From Eretmocerus hayati (taxonomy: Eukaryota > Arthropoda > Insecta > Hymenoptera > Aphelinidae): a DNA stretch of 64,000 nt. The stretch spans positions 143,456,522 to 143,520,521 of the forward strand of contig CM056741.1 in assembly GCA_029851415.1 (NCBI GenBank). The letters run 5' to 3'. Under the pieces are notes generated by a model. The model ran no database searches. It saw nothing but the letters and a program-made list of their open reading frames with translations, and had not been told where the DNA came from. The stretch's first letter is position 1, and every line of letters starts with the position of its first letter. Shown here in pieces: positions 11,760-23,000 of the stretch. The position numbers and the translations under genes were made by a program.

Positions 11760-12256
11760 GATATATCCCGAGTCATGGAAAAACATTGGCCCCACCGGTG
11801 GACCCCACGAAAATTTGTATGAATACTGTATATTTTCCAGAAGGTTTCACTTCTGTAGGTGTTAAAATGCATATTTGTACTCTCTCGCAAAATATGCCGG
11901 GATCGCAATTTCGCCTTCATAGTGAATGTGTTGCGTAATCGATCTAGAACCGATCGATCAGTTGCTGATAATCGCTGATTTGTCAGTCAACCCACTTACC
12001 GACTCGCTGATGTGTCAATCTGTCAATTTGCAAACATGACGAGTCACGCAACCATAAACCGCATAACCGGACCCCTCACTAGCCTATAGCAAGCTACTCC
12101 TCAATCGACAGGTATGGATTCCTACCCTACTCGTATTTTACGATATATCACGATTTAATCTCCGGGTTCCATTAAGTCTGAGACAACAGGCATAAGTTTA
12201 TAATTAACTCAGAATCAAGTGCTCCAAAAACTTGAAGTCAGAACGCCGCGGCTTAT
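11760..12256. other. Non-coding spacer
   Basis: No gene or repeat recognised between the foldback element and the next MITE. Confidence 0.35.
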
Positions 12257-12638
12257 GGCGATGCGGTCGCCGTGCGCGCTGAACTTTGTTCGCAAAACTC
12301 TCAAAATCTTTTCCGAATCGGGCTAAACGACCAGTTGTCCAGACTTTATCATTATCTAACTTGGCCTGGATAACTCTTCGTTTAGCTAAAATTGGAAAAG
12401 ATTTTGATAGTTTTGTGAACGAAAATGTGCCAATTTATAGGTTAGAAAGTATGCGCGGGCAAGCTATTCTCGTTCATTAGTGATAGTAGTCTTGTGATTG
12501 ATGACAAATAATAAGTTGTCCACCACAATTCAGATGATGATACGTAATGGACAAATTTTCTCTGACTTCGTTTCCTGAAAACTTTGAGTTACACCTGAAT
12601 GAGACATAATTTCCGACATGCACGGCGACCGCATCGCC
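12257..12638. mobile_element. TTAA-type MITE, copy 1
   Basis: The terminal inverted repeat is GGCGATGCGGTCGCCGTGC, and the right end is its reverse complement. It is flanked by TTAT on the left and TTAA on the right. Length is 382 bp and it is non-coding. It shares its interior (gttcgcaaaactctcaaaatc, a ggataactcttcgttt block) with copies at 34853, 41795 and 48213. TTAA targets are typical of piggyBac-like elements, although the end sequence is not a canonical piggyBac end. Confidence 0.8.
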
Positions 12639-12667
12639 TTAAGACACTTCTTTACTGGGTGTTATGT

Positions 12668-13212
12668 CAGTGTGTCTAGCGAAATCCTAGCGAGGAATTC
12701 CAGGTATTTTCCAGGTTTTTCAGGTCCGAAAACATCATTTTTCCAGGTATATTCTTAAAGAGTCAAAAAAATCAAAAGCAGCTGAAACATTGGCCGACTC
12801 TACAACCTCGCGCTGCGCGGGATGCGCTGGATAAATCAGGCTAGTACATGTGGAGGTTGGTTGAAAAACTAAAAACATTCCGTTTGAATCATCCCGATAT
12901 TTCAAAAATTCAGCTGAAGCGAGATTGTCAGCAAAAATTGTGTTTTGGGACCAATATGCGATGTGGCGACACGCGAGACGCCCGCTGCTTCATGATGCGT
13001 TTAGGCTAACGACACAAAGTACGCGAGAAATCAAATTTTTGATGATTATTTTGAGAATCACGGCGTTGATGGATCGGCGCCCATCTAAAAATCCAGGTAT
13101 TGCACCAGAAATCCCAGGTTTTCGTGCTTAAAATGAGCGTTTTCCAGGTTTTCTAGGCACTCAATTTTTATCCAGACATTTTCCAGGTTTTTCAGGTACG
13201 CTAGACACCCAG
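12668..13212. mobile_element. hAT-like non-autonomous element
   Basis: The ends are CAGTGTGTCTAGCG on the left and, inverted on the right, CTGGGTGTCTAGCG (12 of 14 identical). Just inside both ends lies tttccaggtttttcaggt, in the same orientation. The CAGTG start and the CTAGACAC end resemble hAT elements. No clear 8-bp target duplication remains. No transposase frame is present. Confidence 0.5.
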
Positions 13213-13640
13213 GATGTATTTTCAAAGAAAATGACCCACACGAGCCTGACAAACGCTTGCCAAGTCAAATTGTGGAAGAGTGTAATCCGTACTTGGCGAG
13301 TATGGAAAAACGCATTATGGTATTTTTTCATCTTCCTGGACGAGATTGGTTATCTCAGGAGGCAACTACTGCGACCTTTCGCAAAAGTAAATATACCCGC
13401 ATTTGCAGACAGTGAGCCTGGAATACGCTGGCTTCCCTCCCTTTGCCCATAACATCCAACAGTCTTGCGACTCGAAATGAACATTTGTGTCTTGAGTTGG
13501 GATATGGGCAATTCTCAGAAACTTTTGATTTTTGGCGTTTTGAGATTTTTTTTTTTTTTTAACTTGAAGCACATCTCTGAGGCTTTGATCACGTTGAGAT
13601 ACATCAATTAGAAGGTGTTACGTTACGCGTCGGGTTTTCT
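13213..13640. other. Non-coding stretch
   Basis: No gene recognised. A run of 14 T residues lies near 13547-13560. Confidence 0.35.
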
Positions 13641-14100
13641 CTTTTTCTTCAGGCCTGGAGAGCTAGCACGCATCCACAGCTTGAGGGGAGAAGGGCCCGG
13701 CGGGTCCGCGTAATGTATCCAGGTTGCTGGCATGGTCGATGCACTGAGGTTGGGGGAGTGTAGCGATATACTCTCCTCATTCTCTGTGCATGTCCCCGTG
13801 TCTGTCACTTCCCCCGCATGAATTACTTACGTTAGTATTAGAATAGAAAGAGACAGTGGGAGAGTGGAAAGAGAGAGACCGTCATCAGAGCAGGAAAGAA
13901 TGCGATTTGAAGTCGAAAGTAGGGCAATGAAGTGTGCTAATTTGCCGAGTCCGGGTGTGGCGGGGAGGGAGAGGAGAACTTCGGGTTGCCCGGAGCCTCC
14001 GGCGTCTCCTCGCGGCAGCGGACTCGCTCTCTTTCCCACCGGCCCAGCTCCTGGAAGGACGTCTGCCCCGAGTTGCAGGTACTTAGCCCAAGGTAGAGTA
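13640..14100. other. GC-rich island, possible exon(s) of unknown strand
   Basis: GC content rises sharply against the AT-rich surroundings. On the plus strand a good acceptor (tttttcttcag) ends at 13651 and a possible donor (gttgcag|gtactt) lies at 14078-14079. On the minus strand a frame ending SPGLKKKRKPDA is open across 13623-13808. Neither reading matches a family I know, and GC-rich DNA leaves several frames open by chance. It may be a transcribed exon, a promoter island or chance. Confidence 0.25.
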
Positions 14101-14146
14101 AAACTCATGTTTGCATCATGCAACAATTCCCAAATATTAGATGTCT

Positions 14147-14192
14147 CTCTTCTCTCACTCTCTCTCTCTCTCTCTTTTCTCTCTCTCATTTT
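14147..14192. repeat. (TC)n microsatellite
   Basis: Nearly uninterrupted ct/tc dinucleotides. This creates low-complexity Leu/Ser or Glu/Arg frames that should not be read as protein. Confidence 0.8.
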
Positions 14193-14219
14193 TCCAGAAA
14201 TTAAGTGTATAATCTAATG

Positions 14220-16167
14220 AAAACAAAGATACCGGACCGATCAGATAGATTTAGAGAATAGCTGATTAGTGAGTAGGCCATGCAATTTGTAATTTGGATT
14301 TCATTATTCTGATTTTCTTCATTAAATTGTAGAATTATCTGAACGACCAATGTTGAAATTATTCCTTCACAGAGCCTGTTAAGGGCGGTAGTTCCTTAAA
14401 CGATTCACCCTCTTGGTTTTTACCAGTACAAATGTTGCCAACATCATAATTTTCTTTCACATGATGTATTCTTTTTGAGATTATTTCACGGGTGTCAGGC
14501 CAGCCCAGGAGTGGCCTGTGGTAGCAGAGCCTGCTCCGGAGAAGCTTGTGAGCTTTTCCGGACCTAAAATCATGTATAAGACTTGGTTTCTCCAAGCCTT
14601 AACAGAAGGATATTTACGATATTGTGCACGACTCTTGACTCACGACATCGCCGTGAAACGTGGAATGTCCAAAAACACTCTTCCCTGTTCATCTGAGAGC
14701 GTGCTATATGTTTACTGTTGGCCCTCTTCATTTCTACTATTCTTGCGTAATTTCGTCCCTCATAGGGGACATTATTGATTCACAATAATATGTGATAGTT
14801 TTCTTATATTGCATCGAAAAAATCTGGAAAATATCTGTCACTACAAGGAATATAATGGAACATGGGATCGCGAAATGAAATTATGAGAGGGAGAAAAATC
14901 TAAAACGAAAAATGTTCAAAATTCCGATTTTGCCATTTTTTTTACCATTTTTCCACCCCAGAAAATCATTCAGATGAGAAAAATCGCGTTTCTGATACCA
15001 GGGTCCATTCTATAGTGAACCGGTTAAATCCTTCCAGATCGAAGTTATTTTGTTCTGCCACAATGCCACTTGTAACAATGATCTTGCGTAACAGACGAGA
15101 TCAGAATGATAGGTAAATGGTTAGAGTAAGAATTAATCTAATGTAGTGCAACTCACCTGTGTGGAACTAGCAACTTCGGCGCGATAGAACTCGGAGAATT
15201 TTATGTAAACAACGTCAATGCGAACATCACAGACTTAATCACAGTGCCAGTGCCAGTGAATGGAATTTGCGATGAAGTCATTGACGTTTTACTGTGGTAT
15301 GTACCCTACGCCAGGCCCAAATAATGCAAAAATTAACGTATGAATTTGCCATGCCAAAAATCGGAAAAGAAAAGATCAAAATAGGCGTGCACAAACATAT
15401 CCAGCTCTAGAAAATTAGTTCTGTTGATGTGCCATTCAAAATATAATCTTTATCTAGAAGTTCGCGGAGGTGAAAATTATTTTCTCCAAGCTCTCAATCG
15501 AATGCAGATTGCAGCACATCATCGAGTAACGGCCCAATCTCATTGTTTTTTATTTTATTTTGAAATATACCTTCACCTATTAGTATTGTTCCCACGATTT
15601 CCACCAACAATATGAGAAGAACAATACGGCAATTCAGAAAGTCTTAAATTTCCGTAACACAGTTTGAAGTACTCGGCATTTTTTCCACTCACGGTATATA
15701 ATCTCGCTTTTTTCGTTGGAACCGAGACGATTACTAGCCCGGCATTGGAGTACGTAGAAAAATAAGAAAAAAATTCGGACTAGTAACAGTCGAATTTTCT
15801 GTTTTTCTCTGGTTAAAATCATCATAATTCATTTTGAGTCCTTTGGAATGATCCAAAAGTCCAAAAAGATATTGTTCTTCTATCAATAAAGAACTCCTGA
15901 GCACCATCAATCGTGAATACAGAGTGGACGAGATACAATACTTGGCTTTAGCCTAGTAACACAAAAATCAGAAGTTCCTGAGAATTGCCCATAGACCAAG
16001 ATTGAGGAGGAAATGGTATATTATCGCGAGGAAGCGTAGAAACGCGCAGTTTCCGCGTCGAGTCTTATAAATATTTGATCCACAACTACACACAAAAATC
16101 AAGTGATGGGTTCTACAGTTCAATTTTTAATATATTCATACTCACGCAAGCTCCATCCGGCCGTATA
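14220..16167. other. 3' flank of MSH4, no other gene seen
   Basis: No gene recognised. The MSH4 3' untranslated region must start at 16,167 and run to lower coordinates. A variant poly(A) signal ATTAAA on the minus strand lies at 16131-16126, about 40 bases past the stop. The motif shared with the hairpin at 3.9 kb lies at 16045-16070. Confidence 0.35.
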
Positions 16168-17040
16168 TCAGTCTTGGGACTCGTTGATCTCAAGGAGTAA
16201 GGTTTTTTGCAATAGCTCCTCATAAAATGTATGAACGTCAAACTTTTCGGATCCTTGTGGCGTAGAGATTACTTCATTCTCACTGATTTTGACACTATTT
16301 ACATTTGCATTTGGATCCTCAGGAGATGGACTCTGTAATGGTGGCAATAATGATATTTCTGGCCCGTCTTGATCATTTTCATCTGCGTTCTTGCAGTCTT
16401 CAACATCCTTCAAGGAGTTTGATGCGAAATCCATAGCAACGTTCTCGTCATTGTCATCTTCGAGATTTAATGATATTCCTGGATCATCTTGGTTATCTCC
16501 CTCTTTGTTTTCGCAATTTCCTATATCCTTTACGGAGTTCGATACAAAATCCATGGCAATATTGTCGTAATTGCTAGATTCCTTTTCTTGCGATTTAAGA
16601 ATATTCGATTCGGAAAGCATCGGAATATATCCCTGATTGGTATCTCCGGCAACTAAACATGTCGATGGCTCTCGTCTTGGTGACTCACCAGTATCCGATT
16701 TTTGACCGATGGAATCTTTCAAGGATTGGAAGTTGGAGCACAAAATGTTCGATACTGATAACATTGATAACATCAGAGATTGATTCGGGTTCACAATGCG
16801 AAGGCTTTTTTCCATGAAAGTCTTTGGCGGGACTGATTCATCTTCTAAACGCAGAACTTCTGCCAAACCGTCTCTTATTAAACTCGTGATTAATTTTTCA
16901 TCGACGCTCTTCTCTAGCAAGACGAGAAGATTAGAACTCGTGAATCTGTTCGTCTCCAAAAGATTGTACGCCTTAGCCATGAATGAGTAGATTTTCCTGT
17001 TGATGGGCAGTTCGGGATCTACCTCGACGTATTGAGACTC
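16168..17040 (-). CDS. MSH4: MSH4 exon 12 (last): helical C-terminus and acidic tail
   Basis: The exon starts after a strong acceptor (tttttttccag|GAGTCTCAATAC), in phase 0, and ends at TGA. The first 60 or so codons (residues 717-775, with DPELPINRKIYSFM and VLLEKSVDEKL) fit the C-terminal helices of MSH4. After that comes a tail of about 230 residues, rich in Asp, Glu, Asn and Ser, longer than in the human protein. Two copies of a 33-residue segment (residues 875-907 and 915-947; core NVAMDFASNSLKDV) lie 40 residues apart. Confidence 0.88.
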   Translation of the reverse strand, partial: ESQYVEVDPELPINRKIYSFMAKAYNLLETNRFTSSNLLVLLEKSVDEKLITSLIRDGLAEVLRLEDESVPPKTFMEKSLRIVNPNQSLMLSMLSVSNILCSNFQSLKDSIGQKSDTGESPRREPSTCLVAGDTNQGYIPMLSESNILKSQEKESSNYDNIAMDFVSNSVKDIGNCENKEGDNQDDPGISLNLEDDNDENVAMDFASNSLKDVEDCKNADENDQDGPEISLLPPLQSPSPEDPNANVNSVKISENEVISTPQGSEKFDVHTFYEELLQKTLLLEINESQD

Positions 17041-20000
17041 CTGGAAAAAAATACAACATGCAGATACTGCGAACGATTAAGATTACGGTAAGAAATAGTG
17101 AGTGTATCTCGAGGTGCACCTAGGATGAAGGGTGATTAGTACCAAAATCTTAGGTAGTTGCGTAATGAGATCCTTGATAAGATAAATATTGGCTGTTATC
17201 AGCTATGATTCGAGGTGACAATTCTGACTACAGCGCCAAAATACCACGGATGAACGCGTAAGGTGGGCAAATATTTGAACTATCGGAATGCCTAATATTC
17301 CTATGTGAACCACATTTTTTGCTAGGGCCATAGAGATAATGAGATTCATACCGAGATACTAATTGTCAATATGTTCTGAAAGGCTTTTTAATGATTTGAA
17401 AATGATGGAAAAAAGAAAAAAATGCACACAAGTCCAACGAGGAATTCGATGAGAACCGTTAAATAAACGCAAAGTCCTTTGTAAATAAACGTTACATCAG
17501 AAACATTCTTTCATTTTTTGGCTATCGTTGTTTTCGAGTCTAATAATTTTTCAACACTCAATTCGCGACACATTGACGCTGGAAAACTTGAGCCGTATTC
17601 TACTTTTCCTCGTCTCAGGAATCATGCCCAAGAAGTGGAAAAAATTCTTCGAGAGAGAAAATGGGTTTTTAAGACAATTTGACACACGTATCACACATCC
17701 GATACACGTGTTCATTATTCAATGTGTGAGTATGAACACCACAAATGAGTCTTTGCAATTTATGTTGATATTGACGCTCGGAAGGGCGTAAAAATGTTAG
17801 CGTATTGAGGCGAACACCTCCTTGTGGGTTCTACTAAAAATGCCAGGCTTTGATTCTCGCACGGCGCCACTACAGATTTGCCTTCGCCGGTGGCTTCAAT
17901 GGTTTGGAATCCATCTAGTGTAGATTTTACAAAGTCCTCTTGCGAAGAGATTCAGAATGTGCCAGTACAAAAAATGTCAGCCTAACACTCAAACAAGGCC
18001 CAAAAAGAAAAACGGTCTCATCATATGGAAAGCCAACCGTTCAAATATTACCATCAACACCTTGGTCACTGACACCTAAAGGCCCCCGTAATGTGACGAC
18101 GATACTTTGCATCTCTCAAACATTTACAGGATTTGAAATCATAAACTTGAGATGGACCTCGCAACGAGTCCTATGTGTCATTTTTACATGCTGGTTATAT
18201 ATCAACAGGAGATTAAGGATCGCGGGAAAAATGCTCCAACCCACCTGCTAGAAGTGCCTCTCTAAAACATTCATTCCATCGTATGAGACTCATTCATCAT
18301 GAATCATTCCATCTTTTGTGCTAACATTACCCACCATACAGATATGTAGAGGGCACACCAATTACACTGCGCAACAAAATTTTGGGTCTGAAATAATGCA
18401 TGGACCGGACAATGATTTTCTTGTGTATTTTTCGACGCTGAAACCGAATCCGAGCTCAGATTTGCCCCTAAACGTCAGGATATTTTTTAATTGAAACGAA
18501 CTGATTCTCTAAAAAACAGTGTTTCCTCACATTTTTCGCTAATTTTGTGAACTAAAGGTCTCTTAGCCAGGGAGTAGAGATGGGTCAAAATGCATATCAA
18601 AATGTGTTTCCCTACGTATTTTGACCCACTGAACACAATCCTGGTGTTTTTAGAGCACTATATTGCAACCTCGAAGCCGTAGGAGCTTATAAGTCCACCT
18701 GGTATTTGAAAAAAATGGTATATTACGCAACAAGTGCGAGAAGGTCAATTTCCGCACAAGTTGCCAAACGAGTGCGGAAACTTCTCGCACGTGTTGCGTA
18801 TACTTTTTTTTGCAACTGTGCGCGAAGTTGTAATTAAATGCACCACTATCCGAGCAAGATTATCTTGAAAACGAAGTTTTCAAGAAAGGCCAAATTCAGA
18901 GGGATGACGTGACATCATATTTTGGAACTGTGCGTGAATGAAAATGCATTAGAGCGAGAAGTTACATTCACGCACACTCCACCAGTGCGTGAATGTAAAA
19001 CTGTGCGAGAAGTCATTCACGCATTACTTCTCGCACTGTAAATAATGAAGAGAAGTCTCATTTTTTTACAACTCCGCGCACACAGTTGCAAAATAGTACA
19101 TTTCGATACAAGGGTGTAAAACGTTTTATTCGCGTCCGAGCGATGGGTTTCCGGCCCGAGCCGCAGGCGAGGGTCGAAATCATCACGAGGATGCGAATAA
19201 TAGGTTTTACGCCCGTGTATCTAACTATACTTCTCGATACACTGTGCGTAAAAGTGCACTTTGCGCACAGTTTGTCGACTTTTACTCACAGTTTATCGAA
19301 AAGTATAGTTAGATACACGGCCGTAAAACCTATTATTCGCATCCTCGTGATGATTCCGACCCTCGCCTGCGGCTCGGGCCGGAAACCCATCACTCGGACG
19401 CGAATAAAACATTTTACGCTCTTGTATCGAAATGTACTATTTCGATAAACTGTGAGTAAAAGTCGACAAACTGTGCGCAAAGTGCCTTTTTACGCACAGT
19501 GTATCGAAATAATGCAATGAATCTTCCGAAAAATCATAAAACAGTCTAGAATGGACCGAATTAGACTTGAACCTCGCATTTTCTTCGTTTTGTAACAAAC
19601 TTTGAGGAAAAAATTTGTCCAACAGCCGTAAAGGCACTAATTTTACATCAGAAATTTGTTTTTCAAACACCTATTTCGGTCATATCTTTTGCTGTGCTAA
19701 AATCACAGGGAGAAAAATTTCTCCTTGCACAGGGTATCCAAATGTAGTTCCCTGGCGCAAAATGGCCGACTAAACACGATCTCGTGGTTTGTTTTGGGAT
19801 ACCATGTCAGGAATTTGGTCTAGGTCAAGAAAACTCCTCAAAAAACAGATTTCTTGCGGCTAGAAGAAAATTCTGACGTGTTAGCTCTGAATGAACCACG
19901 GGATTGTGTTAAGATGGTCATTTTTCGTCGGCAAACCATGTTCGGGTACCCCGTGCAAGGGGAAATTTTTCTCCTCATGATTTCAGCACAGCAAAAGTTA

Positions 20001-23000
20001 ATATGACGAAAAAGGTGTTTAAAAAAAGTTCGAGAAAAAGTTCCTGACGTCAAACCAGTGCCTCTACGGCTGTTGGACAAAATTTTCCCTCAAAGTATGT
20101 TACAAAACGAAAAAAATGCGAGAGCGAACGTCGCTTTTGGTCCATTCTAGACTGTTTTATGATTTTTTGAAGACTTATTGCAAAATTAGACTTTTTTCCG
20201 AATACCAGGTGGACTAATAAGCTCATACGGCTTCGAAGTTGCGATATAGCGCTCTCAAAACACCGGGATCGTGTTCAGCGGGTCAAAATACGTAGGTAAT
20301 AGTATATTTCCGTACTGAGCGCGGTAGCCTATTGTGGGCACTAGGACGATTTGTCTGTCGAGCGAAGCGAGACAGACATGTCCTCCAGTGCCCAAAATGG
20401 GCTTGCAAGCGAGGTGCGGATATATTTTTTCATTACGATAACCGTAAAATCCTATTTCAACGCGGCGTTTTTAGGTTAGAGTGATGAAAACATATTTTTC
20501 TTCCTCCCGGCACGAAAGTACGTCCTTCCGTGCCCCATTTCGGTCGCGAAAGAGCGACTTTTGCTGCCGGCGCAGTGCTCTAGTCGGCTGTCGATTTTTG
20601 CTGCCTCTAATTGGGCTGCCGCTGCTCTCCACGTGCGTGCGATGCAAAGGAAATGCATGCAAAACATACACAAGAGACATAACCTATAGAGGTTATGTTC
20701 ACTAGCGTTTATTGATGATGATAATATAATTGGACGGACAGTATCCCTCTGATGCAGAAATATCGCTGCCGAGAAAGAATCTTTCATGGGGTGATTGTGG
20801 AGCAGAATTTCTCATGCTCCACGACACGAATGATATAAATACGCAGTGACGAGAGTTATCGGCTATGACAAGCCAAGAAACGCAAATACAACTCACTTGT
20901 AACAAGACCCATGCTGATCATGATAATAGCATTTAGCATCCATTCAAATCCTTCACAATACATTTCACTTTGTTATTTTTCTGCTTGCGTCCGCCCCGAC
21001 CAGCAAAAGTCGGGCGGACGAGCATATCACATCACAAGTCGCAGTGAGTAAAAGCTGTAAGGTCGTCTGCTTTACTGCCACCCCTTCAAAATTTCGTTCG
21101 AGCATTTGGAAAAGTGAGGTTAAATGCGGACTTTTGTATTAATTCATTAAAGTTTCGACGTATTTTCGGGCCGCGAGTAAGAAAAATAGTATACAGCACA
21201 CGGCAGAGAAGTGAGATGCCCGTAACCGTGTAATATCAATGCCTCGGCTTCGCCTCGGCATTATCATTACACAGTCACGGAAATCCAACTTCCCTGCCTA
21301 GTAAACCGCAAGGGGGGTTGGGGCATGGCGCCTCATCCCTGGGGTGTGACGATCCTCCGGCCCCAGTTACCGCCCGCCGGAGCGAGGAGACCGCACACCT
21401 CCATCCGGCACCACGGGGCGGGCATTGGCCTTGTGCCGGGGCCCGTGCCGGAAGTCGGTAGACGGGGCGGAGGACTGAGCCATCACCGAGTCTGGCTCGG
21501 TGTTGGTCATCCTCCAACCCGGCGCGCTGGCAGGGCGTATCCCTGCCCCGCGCCCATGGGGGCAACCGGGGTTGAGCCGAAAGGCAGGGACCTGGTATAC
21601 AAAAGCCAATATTCCTTCCCTGCCTAGTACAGTAATATACTATTGATATGCATTTTGACCTATCTGTACTCCTTGACTAAAAGACTTTCAGTTTACAAAA
21701 TTAGCAAAATTGTGCAAAAACGCTGTTTTTTAGAGAATCAGTTTTTTTCAATTAAAAAAAATCCTGACGTGTAGGCGCAAATCTGAGGTCGGATTCGGTT
21801 TCAGCGTCGAAAAATACACATTGTCCGGTCCATGCATTATTTCAGACCCACAATTTTGTTGCGCAGTGTTATTTCCGTTTGTAGGCGAAAAACAATAGTA
21901 TTTTGGTCCAGATACCCCAGTTTTGATAAACCTACACACTTTGCTCGCATTCCGTTTAGTATAAGTGTACGTAATCGAGTACCATACCTTCCTCAGGAAT
22001 TTGATTCTGTCAGCTATCTCTCTGGCCTTTTCTATAATACTTTTCGGTAGCATCGTCCGACTAGCAAAATCAATTCCATAGTCTTGTACTGGACTAGCAC
22101 CCAATTTCAATTTGTAGGTATACTTTAAACTCCAATCTTCTGCGACCGTCATCTCACAATCAAAATGCAAGCTGGAAAAGTGAGAGTCATGATTTTAATC
22201 CATTCAGTTGGTGTTCATTTTGTGCCATATCTGTATTTGCGTCGTAATTCAAATTTTTTTTATGCATTGAATTAATTCTTCGATCCATGCGTTCCAAGGA
22301 CGTGCCACGTATATGGAATCAAAGTGATTGAACATTGCTGTCCTGGGAAAGAGCATTCTGTACCAGCATCAACGATAAAGTGAAGTCTAAAAAATGTTGT
22401 GGTGAAAATCTATAGAAGTACTAAGCGATAAAGCATTATCAATCGGACGTTGTTAAATATGAACTCGGGATATTTTTTCCAATTTCCAACGCCAAGGAGA
22501 GTTAGCAAAAACAGTTTTCAGCATACCAGGGCACGCAAGTGCCGGTTCGTGTGACGCCCTAAGAACCCTCGTGGAAATGTTAAAAATCGACGTTTTCATC
22601 ACAAACTCCCTCTCCAACGCATCCCAATACAGCTAGTTGAGAGAATGAGAAAATCGAAGGCAGTAAATCGGTGAATCCGAGGCTTTTTCAGTAACCCCAA
22701 CAACTGCGATTTTTGAGTCGGGGTATTCCAAGATATTCACAAATTACAGTTCAAACTTGAAATGCATACGGGTAACAAAGATTGCCACGGATCCGATTCG
22801 AATAAATCCACCAATATGTCTGCGTTCCATGTTGCATGAGTTTTCTATACATCGTGCATTAAATTACATGAACGGATAGTAACCTCGCAGTCCTCGGACA
22901 TAAGATCTCAAAAACTTTTTCACTATAATATTCCTGAAGACTCATTAGGAATTCGAGGAATGCCCCTTGAACCCTCACTGAGCATGTAATATTTTTGAAA

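Larger units (their letters stand above)
18365..21868. mobile_element. CACTG-ended foldback element, 3-bp target duplication TTA
   Basis: It sits in the last MSH4 intron. Ends are inverted: CACTGCGCAACAAAATT on the left and its reverse complement on the right, with TTA directly outside both (18362-18364 and 21869-21871). Homology between the arms runs more than 200 bases (ggaccggacaatg, tttcgacgctgaaaccgaatcc and aacgtcaggat blocks). Inside lie further inverted blocks: 18600-18720 against 20200-20300, 19520-19700 against 19960-20170, and the palindrome at 19095-19439. No transposase frame is seen. CAC ends with a 3-bp duplication point to the CACTA/EnSpm superfamily. The right end lies 119 bases inside the donor side of the intron after exon 11. 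Confidence 0.75.

Noticed and set aside
5385..11768. A 9-bp target duplication for the giant foldback element
   Set aside because: The flanks gatatcggt and gatatatcc share only the first five bases, too weak to call.
13827..14217. Overlapping 117-120-codon ORFs on both strands
   Set aside because: Composition comes from the (TC)n tract and a GC-rich island. No domain is recognisable and the strand is ambiguous.
19086..19480. Mirror ORFs with ARVEIITRMRIIGFT and its near-twin
   Set aside because: Both come from the 345-bp palindrome, and their similarity is due to arm symmetry.
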